A stretch of 64,000 nt of DNA. Source: Notospermus geniculatus (taxonomy: Eukaryota > Nemertea > Pilidiophora > Heteronemertea > Lineidae). The translations under genes and the position numbers were made by a program. Location of the stretch: the NCBI GenBank assembly GCA_002633025.1, contig NMRB01000204.1:37440-101439 (forward strand), in the 5' to 3' direction. Below, in pieces: positions 45,601-55,347 of this stretch. The notes below the pieces were generated by a model, which was given only the letters and a program-made list of their open reading frames with translations, ran no database searches and was not told the origin of the DNA. Position 1 is the first letter of the stretch, and every line of letters begins with the position of its first letter.

Positions 45601-48600
45601 CTTGAAAAATGGACTTCGACCCACACCTCATAAATAGTGATAGCTAGGATGCTTCAACCGTGCCTAAATATGTGTCTTGGTACCATCTACTTATATGCCA
45701 AATTTCGGTTCGATTGGACTTCAACATGGCTGCCAGGTGGCCATCTTGAAAAATTGACTTTGGCCATATCTCATCGATAGTAAATGTTACGATGTTTCTG
45801 CACTAATCCTTCACCATTCAGTGTATCACCAGGCTACTCACACTTCATACTCTGTCACAGAGGTGAGCACAATGGCCCTGGCCATTTCATCTCATCAACA
45901 ACTAAAAGAAAATTCCTCAACAAAATAAGGGTTAATATTCTTCGTGAAATGCCCTAACCTCATTTTGATTGCATTTTGCAAAACGGGACTTGCCTCAAAT
46001 TCAAAATAAGGGTTATTATTCGTGAATTTATGCCCTATAACCTGATTTTGATGGCATTTTGTAGAATGGGACTTCAGGAAAATTGAACTTGGGTTTTCAT
46101 TACTACAGCAATTGCAAGTTTATGAAAGTAAAACAACCGTTCACCTAGCTTACCTCTTATCGGGCTTTTCTTGACACAGATTGTAGTCTAACACCTTGTA
46201 CAGCAAATATTCGAAGTGAACAGAGTTGAGGAATTCTTCATCTAGAACCATAACTATTCTCGACGAACTCTGAATTATATCGAAGGCAGCGTGTACCTCA
46301 TCTTTGTCAAGTTCCATTCTTTGAATCTCTCCAAGACTCTTAATAAATTCTTTAATGCCTCGATGTACATGTAGCTTGTCTTCTTCAAAACATAAGAGGC
46401 CAGGTTTGTCTGACTTTGGAGGGTAGCACTCAGTTTTGGATTTACATGACTTTTGAATGCAGCAACCAGTTTCGGGTGGACACTTGATGCAGTCAAACAT
46501 TCTATCCACTAGTTCATCGGTAGTTTCTGTGAAAAACACAAAGAACAGTAATGAGTATTCCACAAGATTCTGGTGCTACAAGATCAGGTGTCCAGTCATG
46601 TGTTCAATGGGCAGACAGTTCAATTGAAATCGACACTGTGTACGGGCATTGAAGAATTACATGAAATGCCGGCTACATGCCAACGTTCATGTACAGTCTT
46701 GAGCATTAATTTATCTTCACCTGTGATTTGCAATATCTTCGGATTCACCGATGAACGGATGATAATTCGATGAGGCTTGCTGCCGACTGATAATGCAAGG
46801 TGAACAGCAACACCCACTTGGCGTAAATATACTTAATGCAGGTACCTTTCTTAGGATCATGTTCCATCAGTTGAATTATGGATGGGTCAATTCCTGCCTT
46901 CTGGTTGTAGGCTCGCATGTACTTGAGGAACAGCTTCAGCTTCAAGAAGCATATCCTTCCCTCTTTTTTCATCTTCTCATCAGTGAGTTTGGAAAATTCC
47001 TCATTGTCATCATTCATCTCACACAACGCTTGGAGAACATTCAGATAGTAAACCACACCATAGTATGACTGCAAACAAAACGCAAAAGTATTCAACAAAT
47101 GCAATCTTTTTATGCACTACAGATTAGAAAATATGAATTTTAGCACAGAATTACGTGAAATGAAATTCTTTTAATGTTTTTGAATCACAACAATTGCCGG
47201 TAGATGGCTCAATCTTGGGCATTGACATGTGTGTTCACCTCTTTTCCATCTTTAGAAATAATTTGTCTGAAGTCGAAGTCAATGTTGCGTTGGATGCCAG
47301 CTCTATTGAGAGGTATCTTGTTTATCATGAACTTGACTCGTTCACAGTTCATGGCCTCGGGCTCACGACAGTCAGTTGAGAAAACTACCAACATTTTGGA
47401 AGAAAATTTGTCCTCTGGAATATCCTTAAATTCTACACGAGTCTTCAGTGTCTGTTTTTTCAGTTCTTCAAATACTGGAGTGTATGAAAAGAAGTATCAA
47501 ACATCTCCTTCAGTCAATGAAATTCCACCTAAAACTTCATGTATACATAGGCCTATACATGTAGATGCAATATTTTTGACAAAATGAGTGGAGGGTTCCG
47601 TCTCTAACAAGTAGGCTACTTGAAAATTGAGAGATTACTGTCAACTGAAATGAAAAGCGGGTTCTCACTCCGCCCTAAAAAGGAAACATGGAAGGCATTG
47701 GCACCAATGTTCTCTCACCTGGCAAAATAAGTCTCAGGTAGCCAAAATAGTAAGACCATGCCAGCCCTGTGCCAGCATTCATCAAGCCAAGGTCGACTGT
47801 TTCTGGTTCATCTGTAAGAATAAGATACAGCACATTTCTTCTTGGTTGTAATTCGCATGAGAAGGTTACAAATCCAAGTTTCACAATAATTTACATGATG
47901 TAGACCTACATTAATAAATGCACACTTGCGTTTCGTCAGGTGTGAAGAGAAATTTGAAATTTGCACCACATGCCCCAAGTATTTGTGTGATACGATGTGC
48001 AAAATACATGTATTGTATCATGACAAAGAAAGACGCAAATTGTAAAAGTTACATGCCGAGAAAGAGTGTACGGTAGGGCCTACTTATTTTTGGGGGCCAT
48101 CTTGCAGAATGCACTCAATCACGGAGGTATGATAATTTATTATACCACCATGCACTCATTAATCAATATTTCCTCTCACCTGTAATGAAGGGGAGGAGAT
48201 CCATTGCGATGGCCTCCACGTCATTGTTCTTAAAATCTCTGTCCACATCAACCCTCCTGAGTCTGAACTCAGTCACTTCAATCGGCAGTTTTGCAGACAC
48301 ATCAGTGTACAAGATGATGGTCACAAAGTGAAGTTTCTTTTGTAGTGTCTATGGAAAAAAAGACAGGTCGGAGCATATGACAATAAATTTATGATGATAT
48401 TCTGTGTAGGCCTATATTCTGTAAAGTTGCTCAGCATTTTTTATCACGTGCATTTTTTCACACAAAAAACAGACTGATAGTATCTCACACTCTAGTGGTC
48501 ACTCTGGTCTGATAAATGACCATCGTTGACATGAGTGCGTCCTCTTTTCCATTTCAGTCTCATGCTGTAGCTGTAGAAAGCCCTAATTAGCCTCCATATA

Positions 48601-49730
48601 GGCCTACGTCGTTTAGAACGTGGATCAGCACCACCTGGTGCCCTAATCCCCTTCAGTGCCTATTTTGACTACCAGGTATATGATGTAGAGTGCAACGAAT
48701 AAGTTAAGGCAGAAAAGGAAATTGTAACCCTCACCAGCTTGACGATTTTATCGATCTCAGCTTCAATGAAGTCTTTATCTGGAAATGCAAGTATGACTTT
48801 TCCACTCTTTCCACTTGAATCCTTCATGTCCGAAGAATCCTTCATGTTTTTCAATGTTTCCCCGAGCATTCCTAGATCAGGTTTCCCAGGTTCAGCTTCA
48901 ATTTCTTTCACATCAAGGCTGACATTGCTTAAGCCCGCTCCCTCGATGTACTTTTTCAGCTTTTGAATGAACTCCCTCTCTTCTTGATCCGCCTTTACTG
49001 TATGAGCTGTCTGGTGAAGTATAACACTGCGTATCTTCTGAAAGAAATATGACGTTTTTTACACATTTTGGTTTGAACAAGCCACTAAATCTAGCAAAAT
49101 ACATGTATGTATTTGACACATACCTTCTCGTCTTTTATGTCAATTTCTTCAACTCCTTTACTGAGCTTCTGAAATTTTAAAAGAAAATGAAACGTGTTTC
49201 ATGAAACGATTTATTTCAACTCTTTTCATGACTCTTCCTTGTTTCTTTACCTGACTTTTTTTTGGACAAACTATCAGTCGCAATTTGTTTCAAATTTTTG
49301 GTTGATTTACAGACAGGCAACTTTGGTCATTTCACTCTGACTTCCTACTCACTGCACGAAATATACATAAAAGCTTACAGGCAACATCAATAAACCCGAA
49401 CAAAAATTGGTATGGCAAGTGTCATTTTCATCATACAAGTCAGAAAATCCTTTTGAAATGGCAAATTACATGTAGGATATGCAGCATTAGATTGAAAAGA
49501 CCCTGTCAAATGTTTGTGCCGAAAACCAATGCAACTAATTAGTGGAAAAAATTAAACCGATACTTTGTAATTAGGTCATGTCAGTTTCAATTATGTCATC
49601 TTTCGTCCCATTACAACAACTGATTACATTGCTATAAAAGTTCCGACCCCCACCCCCACCCCATTATTGCAATTTTGAAAGAAAACGTTCAGTATGTTAC
49701 CTCTTCCTCTTCCTGTTTAATGGAAGCCAT
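40455..49730 (-). CDS. Tandem TIR-STING-TIR-STING protein, predicted 755 residues
   Basis: Predicted cytosolic cyclic-dinucleotide receptor with TIR effector domains. Thirteen exons (descending) join with matching phases: A 49730-49701, B 49168-49124, C 49037-48735, D 48348-48180, E 47811-47719, F 47474-47239, G 47068-46846, H 46526-46154, I 45137-45010, J 42660-42559 (or 44629-44528), K 41780-41548 (or 44337-44105), L 41080-40894, M 40600-40455; total 2268 nt with stop. Order: TIR-like (residues about 26-182), STING ligand-binding domain (183-366), Cys-rich TIR-like (367-533), second STING domain (534-755). STING hallmarks: GTGLAWSYYFGYLRLILP in exon E, and SYKLFILHPQSC, KDGRDYTPTLY and VEYNTQANTMYKM in J-L. 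No transmembrane segment and no vertebrate-type TBK1-binding tail. The start ATG in exon A follows a UTR acceptor at 49790-49791. TIR-STING fusions are known in bacteria and oyster; the doubled form is, as far as I know, undescribed. Alternative: two adjacent genes, the second starting at an ATG at 46563. Confidence 0.82.
41504..42821 (-). repeat. Intragenic duplicate X1 (with exons J and K)
   Basis: Near-identical to 44064-44790. It ends exactly at the N gap. X1 carries an extra block of about 590 bp (roughly 41890-42483) absent from X2. The exons differ by rare substitutions (Arg/Gln, Arg/Gly, Val/Ala). Probably one haplotype of the same locus. Confidence 0.85.
42822..43582. other. Assembly gap (761 N) inside the TIR-STING gene
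   Basis: Run of N between duplicate X1 and the satellite-like block Y1. Exons J and K occur on both sides. Confidence 0.98.
43583..44063. repeat. Tandem block Y1, about 147-bp unit
   Basis: Three units, each holding ATGGCCGCCAGG and GCCATCTTGAAAAATGGACT, followed by a TAGGATG and a GGTACCATATAAATATATGG block. Ends with GGTGAGCACAATGGCCCTGG. Recurs at 45514-45892. Translations across it are artefacts. Confidence 0.85.
44064..44790 (-). pseudogene. Intragenic duplicate X2 (second copies of exons J and K)
   Basis: Contains exon K' 44337-44105 and exon J' 44629-44528, the same lengths and splice sites as K and J. K' ends in phase 0 whereas J needs phase 1, so the four exons cannot be used in series; only one J-K pair fits the protein. 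J' and K' adjoin exon I, whereas J and K adjoin L, which fits two haplotypes laid end to end. Confidence 0.75.
45449..45512 (-). pseudogene. Truncated second copy of exon H
   Basis: The last 64 nt of exon H with its donor site, cut by the single N at 45513. The flanking intron (45185-45448) repeats 45895-46153 almost exactly. This is a haplotype or assembly duplicate, not a further exon. Confidence 0.85.
45513..45513. other. Single-N assembly join
   Basis: A lone N exactly where the partial exon H copy meets block Y2. Confidence 0.8.
45514..45892. repeat. Tandem block Y2
   Basis: Second copy of Y1 (matches about 43684-44062 with few substitutions), between the partial and full copies of exon H. 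Both copies end in GCCCTGGCCATTTCAT and then meet different sequence, so Y may itself be a dispersed element. Confidence 0.8.
46846..47811 (-). other. STING ligand-binding domain 1 (exons E-F-G)
   Basis: Exon E aligns closely with the start of the human STING cyclic-dinucleotide domain: GLAWSYYFGYLRLILP, which keeps the Tyr matching human Tyr167 that stacks on the ligand base. Exon F gives KMLVVFSTDCREPEAM and NRAGIQRNIDFDF; exon G gives VVYYLNVLQALCEM. The positions of human Glu260 and Thr263 are changed (Tyr and Asn/Val region), and there is no equivalent of the last STING exon: exon G splices straight to the second TIR. Confidence 0.85.
48180..49037 (-). other. TIR-like domain 1 (exons C-D)
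   Basis: TIR-type flavodoxin-like pattern: beta-A IRSVILHQTA, helix EEREFIQKLKKYIEGAGL, beta-B VSLDVKEIEAEPGKP, then GETLKN, a strand KVILAFPDKDFIEAEIDKIV and FVTIILYTDV, closing with DVEAIAMDLLPFI. The segment KVILAFPDKDF-E is the TIR box-2/alpha-C region, where NAD-cleaving TIRs carry their catalytic Glu. A small internal repeat MKDSSDMKDSS sits before it. The assignment is from pattern, not from a profile search. Confidence 0.72.
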
Positions 49731-49789
49731 AGTTGTCACTGACGGTCTAACGTCACGTCCAAATGAGGAATAATGTATAATCACCTTGC
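49731..49789 (-). other. 5' UTR segment of the TIR-STING gene
   Basis: On the minus strand TTTGTTTTTAG precedes GCAAGGTG at 49789, a good acceptor, and the 59 nt to the ATG at 49730 contain no other ATG. The gene therefore probably has an upstream noncoding exon, not located. Confidence 0.55.
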
Positions 49790-52700
49790 CTAAAAACAAA
49801 TACCGGTAATGAAAATATGTTACTTTCTCATAACAAGAATTAGCACTTCCTGACTTTTACATGTATAATAATCCCCTATTTTGCCTTGCTTATGGTGATT
49901 CCCTTTTGACCGCTGGTGGTGATATGGCAACTCAATACTTGCAAAGAAAATCCATTTACACAGAAGCCATTGCTCGATATTTATCCCGTTTAATCCTTCT
50001 TTACGTTCTGCATATAGGACTGCATCTGCATCTGCATTATTCATGAATTACATGTACATGTAGGTATACGCAGGTTAGCAGACGCAATGCCGGGGCCAGA
50101 ATCCCTTTCTGGTTGTTTTGGTTTCATTTTCCCGTTTTACATACCAGATTCAAGAGAGTTGAACACCATCCAAGCGAATAAAACAATCTTGGAACAAAAA
50201 CCAAAACCAGAACCAAGATAGTGATGTGTAATGAGGTCAAGGTGGGCAGCACGAAATCATGTGATCACATGTTTGATATTGGTGTAATAGGAATATCCCC
50301 ACGTTTCAATCATTCTATGAGCTTCACCAAAATAGATAAGAGAGGATGAGTGATTTCCGTCGCAGCCACCCACCTTAGTCAACCATCATATCTTCCAGGG
50401 GGATTATCCTGTTCCTTAAAGGGTGTGGCAAGAGGGGGGTACCAGGATCGGTATAGGCCCTATTACCTCAGATGTGTGCTCGGCCTTCTCGTGACAGCAC
50501 TGCTTAATATAACTATGACTCTTCACTCAAACTTGCAACAACAATGGACCCCATTCAGAGTCCCGGGGTCAGAGTTAAGTGTGGCGCAGACCATCTACTT
50601 TATTACCGGTCATGAATGGGTCACACATGGGTCCAGCAATGATGGGCTAATCAACTCTGGGCCATCCCATTTAGGCTAATAATGTTCTGACAATTCGTTT
50701 CTGTTTCATTTCTTGGTTTCAGTTTGTTTCCCGTTTCATATTCACAAACTGACACCTTCAGTGGCATATTCAAGGCGTTTGATCACTTGTACCTGATAAA
50801 TACAAATTTTACAGGAACGTTAGAAGGTTTATCCGGCATCCCGCACTCAAATTCTGCCCCTTAGGCCTACTAAGTTAACGTACCCTAGCCTAGTCTCTCT
50901 CGCTCTAGAAACCCTACGGGGAACTGCTCATGCACGCTCTCCAGTCCAGCTGCTGGTGGCGGAATGATGACGATACTATAGGCCTAGGCTTTAGACTCAT
51001 CATACCATAGGCTACCGTAGGTCGGAGGCTGGCAATAGGCCTACTCGTCAATTGCATGAATCTACAGAATTCGATCACTCATTTCATTGATTTTGTAACT
51101 CATGACAATGGGGAGCACAATATAGGCCTAGACTAGTCTAGGGCTTAAAGTTACAGGCCCTAGAGCAAGCCCTATAGAGAAAGTGAAACTAAGACTAAAA
51201 GATGAGGCAGTAGCCTCTGATTGCAAGTATAAGTTCAGCTCCAGTTATCTGTCGATGGGACCAAGGTCTAAGCCATTCCACACTAAATACATACCTATTG
51301 TAAGTCACTCCCACAAAGGGCTATAGGCCTACGGTGACGACCAGCATAGACCTACGCCCCATCCCATCTTGCCAAGAAAAGAGCATTCGAATAAGCAACT
51401 TCTCGCGTCCAGAACCACACCATAAAATCATGAATGAGAGAGCTAGAGTTCACATATCAACACCATCATACGATGACAAAGCAACCTGGCAGCTAAAAAC
51501 AGCACGCTATACCCAATTCAGTGGCGTAAATAACTTACAAGCCCACTGGTGCCCAAAACTCACCGTGTAAAATGCTTCACCGGTTTCCGCGTTTATTGGG
51601 AATCCGACGCGGGAATCCCGATGGGAAATCACACGCGGTACGGGAACGAGCAGGCGGCAGAAACGGGAACCAGATCCGAGATAATGGGCGAGAGGCGGGA
51701 GTTTCAAATGCTCGTTGGATCAGGGCAAGAGGAAGACATGCATAAGCAGTGTTCTCAGTGTCCACGGGCATTTAGAGGGTGGTTGTCAAATCACTCATGT
51801 CTTGTATAAACTGTGGCAAACCATTTAAAACTGCTTGATGAGGATTAACCCTTACTGTACGGTATACAGGTTAACTCCTTTTGGGGTGAAGTGAACTTGC
51901 GGATTCGCAACTCTTTCTGGAGCACACACAAAGAGAACAGTACCAAGTTTTTAGTAGGTTACAAAAAACTTTTAAAGCCCCTAGCTGTATTGATTTATGC
52001 GGTACCGGTAGGCCTATTTTGAAAGTGTTAAGAGAGTGCAGATCCCCAAAATGCTTGCCAGACGCCTGATACCGAGGCATCCTTCAAAAAACTGCAGGCA
52101 AAGCTGTCTAGTGTATTAAGATTGAGCATAGTATATTTTACACTACATTGACGTCGAAGGAGGTGAAAAACCTCGTTCTGAATTCAATACAGTGTGGCTT
52201 TTATATTTGGACAAAGGTCTTCTCTTCAGTACTGCATTAATACTAACAACCGAGGGGCTACTCTCATCTCATACTTTCGTTCTACCGGTACTTCATGTAA
52301 TCAAGATGTGGATGACGAACAAGAAGATAAATACTGCTTCCATCCTCAGTCAACATTGTCATCAATTTATTCAGTATTTTAATAATGACAGGAAAAGCAT
52401 ACAGTAGAACTTCCAGGTAATGGTGGTCATACATTTTCTATTTTGTTGATGAGGCAAAAAGCTTTGCAGCGAACTGGAGGTAAAATCACAACCCATAATG
52501 TCAGACCCCCTTGGAACTGTACTGATTTATTGGCTCAAGTTAGCATTTACTTTAAACGTACCAGTATTTACATTCACAAACGAAGTGTTTCTGTGCAACA
52601 AACAAAATACAGAGTAGAATCGACCAAAAGTTACATTGCCAAAAATTCATGGTCAGTAATTTTAGATCAAGTTTGTTAATACTTTGAGTAATTCCAGCTG

Positions 52701-53517
52701 TGGTCTCCACTTAGTACACATGAAATCACTAATGACATTACGAACAAGTGTTTGACACTCTACACATGATAATTTGAGTATTCTAACCCAACACACTTAC
52801 TCAATGATTTTTTCAGGACAGGGCAGCTGAAATCCTCTGCTCAATGTCGCAATTTCAGACCTCTGACCTGAAATTGGAAACCCACAGCGATACACTGACG
52901 TGCAAAAAAGTAGACCCAACACATGACATAGATACACATGTACTTCAGATCAACTCGCTTACTCAGGGTGCCCTTCAACTTGTCTCCACCAAAATATCAG
53001 CAGAGAAGCGTTGTGCAGTGTGTATATAATGTAGATCCCTCTAGATATCGATCTTTGGAGATCTTACAACATATTGCATACAGTCATGTTCACTAAAACC
53101 TTTAGTGAATACATAGCATGAACTTGACAAACAAATGTGAATACCAGTGTGAGATAAAGCGAACATAAAATAACACAACGTTGACACTTCAAAGACCTGT
53201 TAGGAATTCATGTCTGCTCATAATAGGCAGTGTCAAGCAAGCTAATTTAACATGATTAAAAATCAAAACGGTAACGCTTCCAACCAGATGAGGAATAAAT
53301 GCACAAGGGCAATTATAGATTTATTTTCTCACACCAAGTTCCAGGCCTCAAAATTCGACTCATTATTCTCTGATGCCATCTTCGTGTACATGTAATTCCA
53401 ACAAACTACTTCAGACTGTTTTTCTCCCAAAAGAACAGAATGTTGCAAGAATGAGAATGTTGCACCTCTCCAAACGGTCTTCTTTGACCTTAGGAGCATT
53501 CATAAATTCAACTGACA
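49790..53517. other. Intergenic stretch, mostly in the duplicated segment
   Basis: No gene seen. It holds a degraded TTAA-type element (51976-52200) and the 3' flank of the Kelch gene. From 49901 on, all of it has a near-identical partner at 58295-61946. Confidence 0.65.
51976..52200. repeat. Degraded relative of the 30601 TTAA element
   Basis: Starts TTAAAGCCCCTAGCTGTATT and ends TTCAATACAGTGTGGCTTT. It shares the internal block GATCCCCAAAATG, GCCTGATAC and TACACTACATTGACGTCG with 30601-30862. Its duplicate is at 60427-60652. Confidence 0.75.
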
Positions 53518-55311
53518 TCATTTGAAGACTGAAGTAGGTAACATCACTGTACAGAATGAAGCAGAGTTCAGTAGGTCAATAGTGACAGTCCTTTTTGTTT
53601 GAGAGTTCTTCTTCTGAGTAGAATTCTTGTCAATGTCAGGAAACTTGACCACAATGATCTGCTCAACACCTCTCATTTCCATGTCGGTTGACTCGACACT
53701 ACCGATGAAGAACATGTTGGAATCGTGAAAGGTCAAGCCACGCACAGGACCTGGATGTTGCCATGCATCCACGTGTTGAGTCCAATCACCGGTTGCGAGA
53801 TCACAAATGAACAATGTATGTGCATGCAACGACCTCTTCCCACCAAAGACAAATATTCTCTCTGCAGTGACATACATGCCGTGGTTTTCCAAACTCACTG
53901 GCATACTGGTCAGTTCCTGCCAATTGTCCGCATCAGGGCTGTAGGCAAACACTTTATGGTTGACAGAATCATTGGTGCCCTTCCCTCCAGTCACAAAAAT
54001 TCGATCTTGTTCATTACACGTTGCAACAGCATGGTTTTGGCGTCTTTCAGGCATTCGACACTTCTTCTCCCAAGTGTTTGTAGAAATGTTGAAAGCATCC
54101 ATAGATCGCATTGTGTGTCCATCACCATCGTGGCCGCCAATAGCATATATATAACCATTCTTGTATGTTAGGCAGAAGTTCTTTCTTGGCTTACTCATTT
54201 GGGGGAGAAGCATCCAGTTGTTGAACCTCGGGTCATATCTCTGAAATGTCGGGGATGCCAAGGAACTGTAACTTCCAGACTTGCCACCACACGTGTAGAG
54301 AAAGTTGTTGACAACAATAACACAAGGATTGTACTGTTTAACTTGAGAATCCTGCAAAACCGAGGTCTCTTCATTGTTCAGGCTATAAGCCGTGATGCGC
54401 TGTTCCTCAATACGAACAAGACAAGGCTGGTCAGAACGAACCTGTGTCGATGCTGACTGAAGCAATGGTTGCATTACTGGTTGCAAGTGATAGTCTTTAG
54501 CTGACATCACCAGTTGGAGGCATTCTTTGCTCTCATTGATAAGATCAAAGCTGCCGACTTGCTTGATTAATTCATTGACAGACATCAGAGAGAAACGCAC
54601 ATTGCTCAGAAGCAGCACTACATATTGTTTTCGATTCTCACTATCATACATGATCCACCGAAGAACTAATACAAACAAGCAGTACTCAGAGGAAATTTTC
54701 AAACGATTGCTTTGTAAGAGCTGAGCCAATTCTGTGTCAGTTAACTTGAAGTACTGTTCAGACATTGCAAATTTCTCAAACTCCTCCAGCATGAAGGCAG
54801 TGGCAAAGTCCTTCACTTTATCAAGGGAATACAGTTCACCAAGGCGAAATATATCAATACAGTTATCAGTGGATATACAGCGTTTGAGGTAACGTGCACA
54901 CAAGTTGATAGCTTCCTCACTCTGGAAATGAGATGCAGCTCCAAGCACATCTGAAACATTGTCCAAATCCAGGAGGAGACTGCCACTATAAGCAAAGGAC
55001 ACCATGGCTTTTAACCCAACACCACTGACACCATGAAGTTCAATTAAATCTTGTCCGCTTTCCCTGAAATCACATGTGAACATTGTACAGAAATAGTCGC
55101 TGAAGACAGCCATGATAACTTTATGGACCCTGATGGAAACATCTTCCGCCTTGAGAGCGACATCGCAGAGTTGGCCTGTTTGTTGTAGCTTTGAGAGTCG
55201 AACGAAAGCATCTGTTGTGTAGCGATTAGTTACACATCCACGAATATCGACGGCGTTGGTACAACTTGCCCCAACCGTTGGGCTGTCGAACTCGAGGTCT
55301 GCCATTGGCAT
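53518..55311 (-). CDS. BTB-BACK-Kelch protein, copy 1
   Basis: 597-codon uninterrupted CDS; ATG 55311-55309, stop TGA ending at 53518. BTB domain about residues 45-145 (LCDVALKAEDVSIRVHKVIM, FSDYFCTMFT), BACK about 150-255 (DNCIDIFRLGELYSL), then six Kelch-type blades about 320-570 (FLYTCGGKSGSYSS, YIYAIGGHDGDGHTMRSMDA, RIFVTGGKGTND, RIFVFGGKRSLHAH). BTB-BACK-Kelch proteins usually act as substrate adaptors of cullin-3 ubiquitin ligases; the substrate cannot be inferred. I cannot assign a particular KLHL orthologue. A 3' acceptor at 55348-55349 and a donor at 55431-55432 show a 5' UTR intron. Alternative roles include actin binding. Confidence 0.93.
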   Translation of the reverse strand: MPMADLEFDSPTVGASCTNAVDIRGCVTNRYTTDAFVRLSKLQQTGQLCDVALKAEDVSIRVHKVIMAVFSDYFCTMFTCDFRESGQDLIELHGVSGVGLKAMVSFAYSGSLLLDLDNVSDVLGAASHFQSEEAINLCARYLKRCISTDNCIDIFRLGELYSLDKVKDFATAFMLEEFEKFAMSEQYFKLTDTELAQLLQSNRLKISSEYCLFVLVLRWIMYDSENRKQYVVLLLSNVRFSLMSVNELIKQVGSFDLINESKECLQLVMSAKDYHLQPVMQPLLQSASTQVRSDQPCLVRIEEQRITAYSLNNEETSVLQDSQVKQYNPCVIVVNNFLYTCGGKSGSYSSLASPTFQRYDPRFNNWMLLPQMSKPRKNFCLTYKNGYIYAIGGHDGDGHTMRSMDAFNISTNTWEKKCRMPERRQNHAVATCNEQDRIFVTGGKGTNDSVNHKVFAYSPDADNWQELTSMPVSLENHGMYVTAERIFVFGGKRSLHAHTLFICDLATGDWTQHVDAWQHPGPVRGLTFHDSNMFFIGSVESTDMEMRGVEQIIVVKFPDIDKNSTQKKNSQTKRTVTIDLLNSASFCTVMLPTSVFK

Positions 55312-55347
55312 TATCAGCTGTGACGGTCATCAGGAACAAATTGAAAC

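Larger units (their letters stand above)
45010..46526 (-). other. Cys-rich TIR-like domain 2 (exons H-I)
   Basis: Exon H opens with a cysteine-rich segment (DCIKCPPETGCCIQKSC, then TEC), followed by a TIR-like fold: GLLCF, helix RGIKEFIKSLG, then SSSRIVMVLDEEFLNSVHFE, which resembles the TIR pattern S-R-x-I-x-V-L-S-x-x-F-x-x-S-x-x-x-x-E. Exon I continues with SVVILDTCPEK and LDMLFSYVN. Eight cysteines near the start suggest metal binding or disulfides; this is inference. Confidence 0.7.

Noticed and set aside
48669-48911. A free-standing small gene beginning MKEIEAEPGKP
   Set aside because: The frame is open upstream to an acceptor at 49038-49039 and forms the middle of TIR domain 1.
51549-51809. 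Small conserved protein in the Kelch 3' flank (present in both copies)
   Set aside because: The frame is present in both segments but is broken by the 73-bp insertion in one, has no recognisable domain or splice support, and its conservation reflects the duplication only.
53725-54171. Plus-strand frames opposite the Kelch genes
   Set aside because: Antisense shadows of a strongly conserved minus-strand CDS; no domain.
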